Of a stretch of 10,559 nucleotides of DNA, positions 6,116 to 10,559 are shown one piece after another. The stretch covers positions 1-10,559 of the forward strand of contig JABIUH010000441.1 of the NCBI GenBank assembly GCA_018701055.1. The letters run 5' to 3'. This DNA comes from Woeseia sp. (GTDB lineage Bacteria > Pseudomonadota > Gammaproteobacteria > Steroidobacterales > Woeseiaceae). Below the pieces are notes generated by a model, which saw only the letters and a program-made list of their open reading frames with translations, did not search any database and was not told where the DNA came from. The position numbers were made by a program, and so were the translations under genes. Numbering within the stretch: position 1 is the first letter of the stretch; each line of letters opens with the position of its first letter.

Positions 6116-6874
6116 GTGACAAAAGAGTGGGGGCCGAGCGACACCCAGCATCGTCAAGTGACGATTCGTTTTCCACATGTTGATCACGCCGGCATCATGT
6201 TTTACCCGCGCTACATTGAGATATTGCACGCAAATTTCCCTCGATTACCGCTGTATTCACCTCCCGTAAATTTCCAAATAGAGTTTTTGCGTCCGAATCG
6301 TTTAGGCGATCGAATAGAGCTGGTATCGGAGCAGTCGACAAATTCTGCGGGGTGGTCGGTCTCTGGGAAAATGGACGAGCAGGATTGTTTCGTCATCAAG
6401 TCCGCAGATGAAGTGACACCGACGCTTGCTTCAGATGCGCATCAGGTGCACACCAATGCGTACATGAATGGTGATCAAGTTGTTGGGGAGTGGTCAGTCG
6501 ATCGAAATTCGCAGATGTATTTATCGCGTTATTTTGAGTTACTGAATATTGCGGTAGAAGAGTGGTTTGAAGATACGCTCCAAATGCCGTTTTATCGCAT
6601 GCACGTTGAACACCAAATTGGAATTCCAACCGCAACGTTTTCCACTCGATGCAGGGCGCTACCGAATCTGGGCGACACGATAAGTCTTTGGGTGCAACCG
6701 ATGCGAATAGGACAGCGTTCAATGACCGCGAGAAGTTGGCTGGTTAGAGGCGACGAATGTTTAATTGAGACGCAGCAGGTTATTGTATTCGTTCGGATGC
6801 TGGAGAAGGGCTACGAAACTGTAGTGATACCAGATGACGTCCGTATTGCGTTTCAATCTAAGATGGATAACTAA
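6116..6874 (+). CDS. Tandem-hotdog acyl-CoA thioesterase-like protein
   Basis: A 252-residue protein built of two hotdog-like halves, where most 4-hydroxybenzoyl-CoA thioesterase relatives have one domain of about 130-140 residues. Half 1 (about 13-105) carries the thioesterase signature IRFPHVDHAGIMFYPRY (17-33), with D23 at the usual catalytic Asp. Half 2 (about 125-230) repeats it as VDRNSQMYLSRYFELLN (128-144), keeping D129 and the RYxE core but losing HAGI, and continues with GIP and LPNLGDTISLWV. Half 1 is short in its central helix; half 2 is full. The start is GTG at 6116, preceded by a G-rich stretch (6101-6109); no better start exists before the signature. First gene of a four-gene operon behind the repressed promoter, three bases from the next gene. 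Likely hydrolyses, or acts as hydratase on, a CoA thioester; relieving CoA trapping is a possible role. Confidence 0.85.
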   Translation: MTKEWGPSDTQHRQVTIRFPHVDHAGIMFYPRYIEILHANFPRLPLYSPPVNFQIEFLRPNRLGDRIELVSEQSTNSAGWSVSGKMDEQDCFVIKSADEVTPTLASDAHQVHTNAYMNGDQVVGEWSVDRNSQMYLSRYFELLNIAVEEWFEDTLQMPFYRMHVEHQIGIPTATFSTRCRALPNLGDTISLWVQPMRIGQRSMTARSWLVRGDECLIETQQVIVFVRMLEKGYETVVIPDDVRIAFQSKMDN

Positions 6875-6877
6875 ACT

Positions 6878-8335
6878 ATGTGGCGTCCTGCAGAACGGAT
6901 CAAATACAAACCACAGCCAGGAGTATGGCCGTCAAAGGCTGAGGCGGAAACGTCGTTGCTTTTCAGCACTGTTGATGTCGGCAGTATCGTGCTGCAACAA
7001 CGGACATGGGTTCCAGCGATGGTCCCGTGGCGTGCGACAGAAGATGGCATGGTTACGGAGGACGTTCTTGATTGGTATCGGCGCTATGCCGAAGGGAAGC
7101 CTGGCGTAATTGTGGTTGAAGCAACAGGCATTCGCGACATTCCCAGTGGGCCGCTATTACGTATCGGTGACGATCGATTTTTACCGGGCCTTAGACAATT
7201 GGTTGACGTCGTTCGCGAGGCAAGCGATGGACAAACAAAGTTGTTTATCCAAATCATCGATTTCTTACGCATTAATCGCCGTCCGCCAGCGGAAAAGTAC
7301 TTCCAAAAGTATTTGCAGGTTACGGACGAACATCGCGCGTATTTTGACGGAGAGCTGGACGATGACGCCGTAAGATTAAAGCTCCCGGAATTGAATGACG
7401 AAGCGCTCTGCGAGGTTCTCAGTCGTCGAGAGTACGAGGCTTATACAGCAGGCTATCGTGAGCGCGTGACGGATACGTCTCTGCCACATATTAAGGAGCT
7501 GCCCGAAGTTTTGCCGCAATTATTTGCCTCGGCTTCGTTGCGCGCGCAAGAAGTGGGCTTTGATGGCATTGAGTTGCACTACGCGCATGCTTATACGATG
7601 GCATCGTTTCTTTCTGCAAAAAATACTCGGGAAGATGGCTACGGTGGCGATTTGGCAGGACGGGCCAGGTTGCCGTTGGAAGTCTACAGGGCTGTTCGCG
7701 AGGCTGTCGGCGACGATTATGTCGTGGGTTGTCGTTATCTCGCTGATGAGATTATAGACGGTGGATCAAACGCTAATGATGCGGCCTATTTCGGTGTCGA
7801 GTTCGCACGCGCGGGCATGGATTTTCTTTCCTTGTCTCGGGGTGGAAAATTTGAGGATGCGAAGCAACCCAAAGTTGGCGCGGCCGCCTACCCATACACC
7901 GGTCAAAGTGGCTATGAATGCATGCCGCAGTATATTTCAGATGAGCAAGGCCCGTTTGGTCGCAACCTACCCGCAACGACGCAGGTAAGAAATGCTGTGC
8001 GAGATGCCGGATTTGAGACGCCTGTGGTTGGCGCTGGCGGCGTTCACGGCTTCATTGAGGCGGAACGCATCATTCGTGATGGTGAGGCTGACATCGTTGG
8101 CTCTGCGAGACAATCTATTGCCGACCCAGATTGGTTTCTCAAAATGAAGCTTGGGCGTGGTGATGATATTCGTGTGTGCATTTATTCTAATTACTGTGAA
8201 GCGCTGGATACTCGTCACAAGCAGGTCACTTGTGAGCTTTGGGATCGAGAAGACAAAGATGCACCGGGGGTAACGCTGTCATCAGATGGCAAACGTCGGC
8301 TGCTACCGCCTCCCTGGGAGGGCCGCGACGAGTGA
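6878..8335 (+). CDS. Old Yellow Enzyme family NADH:flavin oxidoreductase, stand-alone
   Basis: A 485-residue FMN TIM barrel of the OYE/2,4-dienoyl-CoA reductase group, lacking the C-terminal FAD/NAD domains that make dienoyl-CoA reductase about 670 residues. Seen: VPAMVPWRATEDGMVT (45-60), the active-site segment GIELHYAHAY (230-239) with H234 and H237, FLSAKNTREDGYGG (244-257), a phosphate-binding VVGAGGVHG (383-391) and GSARQSIADPDW (408-419). The usual QLxHxGR motif reads QIIDFLRINRR (125-135). The C-terminal cluster motif is incomplete: C434-x2-S437-x2-C440-x11-C452, with Ser at the second cysteine. In 2-aminobenzoyl-CoA monooxygenase/reductase an OYE-like domain is fused to the hydroxylase; here it is separate. 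Probably reduces an enone or dearomatised CoA thioester, substrate unknown. Three bases after the previous gene; its stop overlaps the ligase start by 4. Confidence 0.92.
   Translation: MWRPAERIKYKPQPGVWPSKAEAETSLLFSTVDVGSIVLQQRTWVPAMVPWRATEDGMVTEDVLDWYRRYAEGKPGVIVVEATGIRDIPSGPLLRIGDDRFLPGLRQLVDVVREASDGQTKLFIQIIDFLRINRRPPAEKYFQKYLQVTDEHRAYFDGELDDDAVRLKLPELNDEALCEVLSRREYEAYTAGYRERVTDTSLPHIKELPEVLPQLFASASLRAQEVGFDGIELHYAHAYTMASFLSAKNTREDGYGGDLAGRARLPLEVYRAVREAVGDDYVVGCRYLADEIIDGGSNANDAAYFGVEFARAGMDFLSLSRGGKFEDAKQPKVGAAAYPYTGQSGYECMPQYISDEQGPFGRNLPATTQVRNAVRDAGFETPVVGAGGVHGFIEAERIIRDGEADIVGSARQSIADPDWFLKMKLGRGDDIRVCIYSNYCEALDTRHKQVTCELWDREDKDAPGVTLSSDGKRRLLPPPWEGRDE
8316..8321 (+). promoter_or_regulatory. 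Ribosome binding site fixing the second ligase start
   Basis: GGGAGG lies 10 bases before the GTG at 8332, inside the end of the OYE gene. It supports GTG 8332 over an upstream in-frame ATG at 8239. Confidence 0.6.
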
Positions 8336-9939
8336 CGGTAAAACGCGGGTTTTCAACGGTATTTCAGGCGTTCGAAGCTGCTGTTAAGAGGCATGCAACC
8401 CGTCCGTTCTTGCGCGTACCGGCGATCAGTAGCGGCACTTATGCAGATGACGCAGTCGAGTATTCCTATGCGGCAGCCCATCTTTGTGTTTTGAGATTGA
8501 TTTCGGCTTACCAGGAACGTTCGCTCGTTCCCGGAGATCGGGTAGCGCTAGCCTTTGATAGCCGCCTCGAAACTTACCTGCACCTGCTTGCGCTCAACGC
8601 GCTCGGAATCAGTATTGTGCCTCTTAATTCGTCTGCAACCGACTCTGATATTTCGCACATTGTTAGCCATAGTGATTGTCGCCTCATTGTTGTTTTGCCG
8701 GAGTATCTCGATCGGCTGAAGTCCATCGCAGCTGACATAAATGATTGCCAGGTGATTGCAGAAGCCGAACTTGTCCCAGTTGATTCCGATATGGACCTTG
8801 TGGCATCTGATCTGATGACAGAAGCGGCACTGCTTTACACATCCGGTACCACCGGAAAACCTAAGGGTTGCATGCTGTCGAATGAGTATTTTCTTGGAAT
8901 CGGATATTGGTACAACGATTTGGGTGGCATCTGTAATTTGGATGAGAATGATCGACTGCTAACCCCCTTGCCGCCAAATCACATGAACGCGCTTTGCACC
9001 TCATTTCCGGCAATGCTGCTTTGCGGCGGTTGCGTCATACAGGTAGATCGTTTTCATCCACGCAGCTGGTGGCAAACGGTTCGGGAAGAAGACGCGACCA
9101 TCATTCATTGTCTCGGTGTAATGACGGCCATTCTCTTGACGCTACCAGAAGCGGTTGACGACGATTTCACGGATCAGATTAAGTTTTGTTTTGGTCCGGG
9201 TTCAGATCCGCGTCATCAATTGGTATTTGAGAAGCGTTTTGGATTTCCCTTGGTCGAAGCATGGGCCATGACTGAGTCGGGATCAGGCGGGATTACGATT
9301 GCCCACCAGGATCCACGCCATGTTGGGCAACGATGTATAGGCAGGCCATTTGATACGACCGAATGCCGAATTGTTGACGAGAAAAGTACGGACGTTGTGC
9401 CAGGCCAGACTGGCGAGCTTCTGGTTCGATCGAAAGGCGATAATCCGCGCAAGAGATTCTTCAGTGGCTACTACAAAGATGAGGTGGCGACAGAGGCAGG
9501 CTGGGATGGCGGCTGGTGGCATACCGGAGACGTGGTCCGAGAAGGGGAGGACGGGTGTCTTTTTTTCGTCGATCGACGCAAAAATGTCATCCGTCGCAGT
9601 GGCGAGAACATCGCCGCCGTTGAGGTTGAAGCGACCTTGCTGCAGCATCCGAACATTTTGGCCTGTGCTGTTTGTGCTGTTCCAGATGAGATACGAGGAG
9701 ACGAGGTTTTCTCCTTTATTATCAGTGACAAAGAGCTCCGGGCAGAGGATATTTTCGACCATTGTCTGGCGAATCTGACATACTTCAAAGTCCCAGGATA
9801 TATTGCCTTCGTGCCCACTCTTCCCTTGACCGCTTCACAGAAAGTTAGCCGCGGTGAAATCAAGACGCTGGCCCGAGCGCGCCTAAACGAAGGCGATTGC
9901 ACAGATTTGCGGTCGCGGAAGAGAAGAACCCATTCATAG
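8332..9939 (+). CDS. AMP-forming acyl-CoA ligase, CaiC-like ANL member
   Basis: A 535-residue ligase starting at GTG 8332, which overlaps the OYE stop as GTGA and follows GGGAGG. An ATG at 8239 would add 31 residues wholly inside the OYE gene with no ligase character. Motifs: P-loop YTSGTTGKPKG (169-179), A5 EAWAMTESGSGG (309-320), A7 WWHTGDVV (395-402), hinge DRRKNVIRRSGENIAAVEVE (414-433) and the catalytic Lys K504 in TASQKVSRGEIK. RRSGENIA rather than ISGGENIYP sets it apart from the ligase at 2830-4320; the style recalls crotonobetaine/carnitine-CoA ligase (CaiC) relatives, though that does not fix the substrate. The basic tail after about 520 is unusual but short. The stop TAG shares its last base with the GTG of the next gene, so coupling is likely. 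Known reaction: ATP-dependent CoA thioester formation through an acyl-AMP. Confidence 0.95.
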   Translation: MTVKRGFSTVFQAFEAAVKRHATRPFLRVPAISSGTYADDAVEYSYAAAHLCVLRLISAYQERSLVPGDRVALAFDSRLETYLHLLALNALGISIVPLNSSATDSDISHIVSHSDCRLIVVLPEYLDRLKSIAADINDCQVIAEAELVPVDSDMDLVASDLMTEAALLYTSGTTGKPKGCMLSNEYFLGIGYWYNDLGGICNLDENDRLLTPLPPNHMNALCTSFPAMLLCGGCVIQVDRFHPRSWWQTVREEDATIIHCLGVMTAILLTLPEAVDDDFTDQIKFCFGPGSDPRHQLVFEKRFGFPLVEAWAMTESGSGGITIAHQDPRHVGQRCIGRPFDTTECRIVDEKSTDVVPGQTGELLVRSKGDNPRKRFFSGYYKDEVATEAGWDGGWWHTGDVVREGEDGCLFFVDRRKNVIRRSGENIAAVEVEATLLQHPNILACAVCAVPDEIRGDEVFSFIISDKELRAEDIFDHCLANLTYFKVPGYIAFVPTLPLTASQKVSRGEIKTLARARLNEGDCTDLRSRKRRTHS

Positions 9940-10559
9940 TGGCAAGTCTTAGTAGAAAGCGAACTGGGTATGAAGGCATCGTTGTCGCGGCGCCGGTTAG
10001 CATTCCCTATGAGCGTTATTCGCCGGAACCGGCCCATTGGTGGCTTGCGAAAGCATTGTCCCAGCTTGGCAAGATGAGTGGTGTCGGCCCCGAGGATGTC
10101 GACGGATTATGCGTCTCATCATTTAGCCTGTTTCCCGATACTGCTGCGGGTTTAACGCAACACTTCGGCGTAACGCCTCGTTGGCTCGATCATGTCCCGA
10201 CGGGTGGAGCATCCGGCGTCATCACTTTACGTCGTGCCGCTCGCGCGGTTCAGTCCGGCGATGCAAACGTCGTTGCGTGTCTCGCTGGAGACACGAATCA
10301 TGTCGATTCATTTCGTTCGATGTTGACGACCTTTAGCCGCTTCTCGCAAGACGCCTCTTACCCTTACGGGTCCGGCGGCCCGAATGGCAGCTTCTCTTTG
10401 ATGACCAGCCACTACATGAAAACCTACGGTACGCGGCGGGAAGATTTCGGAAAAATTTGCGTCGCGCAACGCGATAACGCATTGCAATACCCGGGCGCAC
10501 TGATGAACAAACCGTTAACGCTGGATGAGTATATGAATGCACGACTCATTGCCGATCCC
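9939..10559 (+). CDS. Thiolase-like (SCPx/lipid-transfer type) protein, 3' truncated, nucleophilic Cys absent
   Basis: The frame is open from GTG 9939 to the window end, 207 codons; the family is usually 380-400 residues, so about half is missing. The start shares one base with the ligase stop, and no ATG occurs before codon 46. Features of the SCPx-like thiolase family: an N-terminal strand GYEGIVVAAPVSIPY (10-24), VDGLCVSS (54-61), the segment PTGGASGVITLRRAARAV (87-104), SGDANVVACLAGD and RREDFGKICVAQRDNA. In true thiolases the nucleophile sits in C-A-S-G; here it is G90-A-S-G, so ordinary thiolysis is unlikely. Members lacking this Cys include the steroid side-chain aldolases (Ltp2 type), which work with a DUF35 partner; a DUF35 gene just beyond the window would support that. 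The C-terminal catalytic residues cannot be seen. Confidence 0.88.
   Translation, partial: MASLSRKRTGYEGIVVAAPVSIPYERYSPEPAHWWLAKALSQLGKMSGVGPEDVDGLCVSSFSLFPDTAAGLTQHFGVTPRWLDHVPTGGASGVITLRRAARAVQSGDANVVACLAGDTNHVDSFRSMLTTFSRFSQDASYPYGSGGPNGSFSLMTSHYMKTYGTRREDFGKICVAQRDNALQYPGALMNKPLTLDEYMNARLIADP

Noticed and set aside
8239..8331. 31-residue N-terminal extension of the second ligase from an ATG at 8239
   Set aside because: It lies entirely within the OYE gene, while GTG 8332 has a GGGAGG site and a standard GTGA overlap.
9471..10037. 188-codon open frame on the minus strand across the ligase-thiolase junction
   Set aside because: Low-complexity Ser/Arg-rich translation, antisense to two genes with clear motifs.
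1..10559. Mobile element, CRISPR array, tRNA or integration scar
   Set aside because: No transposase or integrase frame, no regularly spaced repeats, no tRNA-like cloverleaf and no flanking direct repeats were seen.

Overview
This is a dense bacterial catabolic locus with ten genes, two of them cut by the window edges. I see no rRNA, tRNA, CRISPR array, insertion sequence or phage gene. Base composition looks moderate (about half G+C by eye). Gene style (ATGA/GTGA overlaps, several GTG starts, beta-oxidation-type enzymes with a MarR regulator) fits a proteobacterium. A gammaproteobacterium is my best guess, but nothing here fixes the taxon.

Layout. (1) 1-2840, plus strand: a tightly packed operon of SDR dehydrogenase (5' truncated), crotonase-family enzyme, acyl-CoA dehydrogenase and a RidA-like protein. 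(2) 2830-4320, minus strand: an AMP-forming acyl/aryl-CoA ligase that converges on, and overlaps, the RidA gene. (3) 4465-5457, plus strand: a cytoplasmic corrinoid/iron-sulfur protein of the reductive dehalogenase (RdhA) type. (4) 5473-5925, minus strand: a MarR repressor. (5) 5926-6115: a divergent control region with a near-consensus sigma70 promoter covered by a 24-bp palindrome. (6) 6116-10559, plus strand: a second operon of tandem-hotdog thioesterase-like protein, Old Yellow Enzyme (OYE) family flavoprotein, second CoA ligase, and a thiolase-like protein without the nucleophilic cysteine (3' truncated).

Function (inference). The first operon looks, from memory of these families, like the beta-oxidation arm of the aerobic aryl-CoA pathways for 2-aminobenzoyl-CoA (anthranilate, Azoarcus evansii type) or salicylyl-CoA: an acid is activated by a CoA ligase, the ring is hydroxylated and reduced while bound to CoA, and crotonase, acyl-CoA dehydrogenase, SDR and RidA-like proteins process the product. 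The large monooxygenase/reductase of those pathways is not in this window; it could lie upstream. The free-standing OYE protein may supply ring or enone reduction.

The most unusual element is the RdhA-like gene in the middle of this CoA-thioester locus. It has all eight cluster cysteines but no Tat signal and no fused reductase domain. One reading is a route for a halogenated aromatic or cyclic acid, with intracellular reductive dehalogenation joined to CoA-thioester catabolism under MarR control. That is a hypothesis, not a demonstrated function. Several enzymes lack the hallmark catalytic residues of their families (crotonase glutamates, RidA arginine, thiolase cysteine, one OYE cluster cysteine), so textbook activities should not be assumed.
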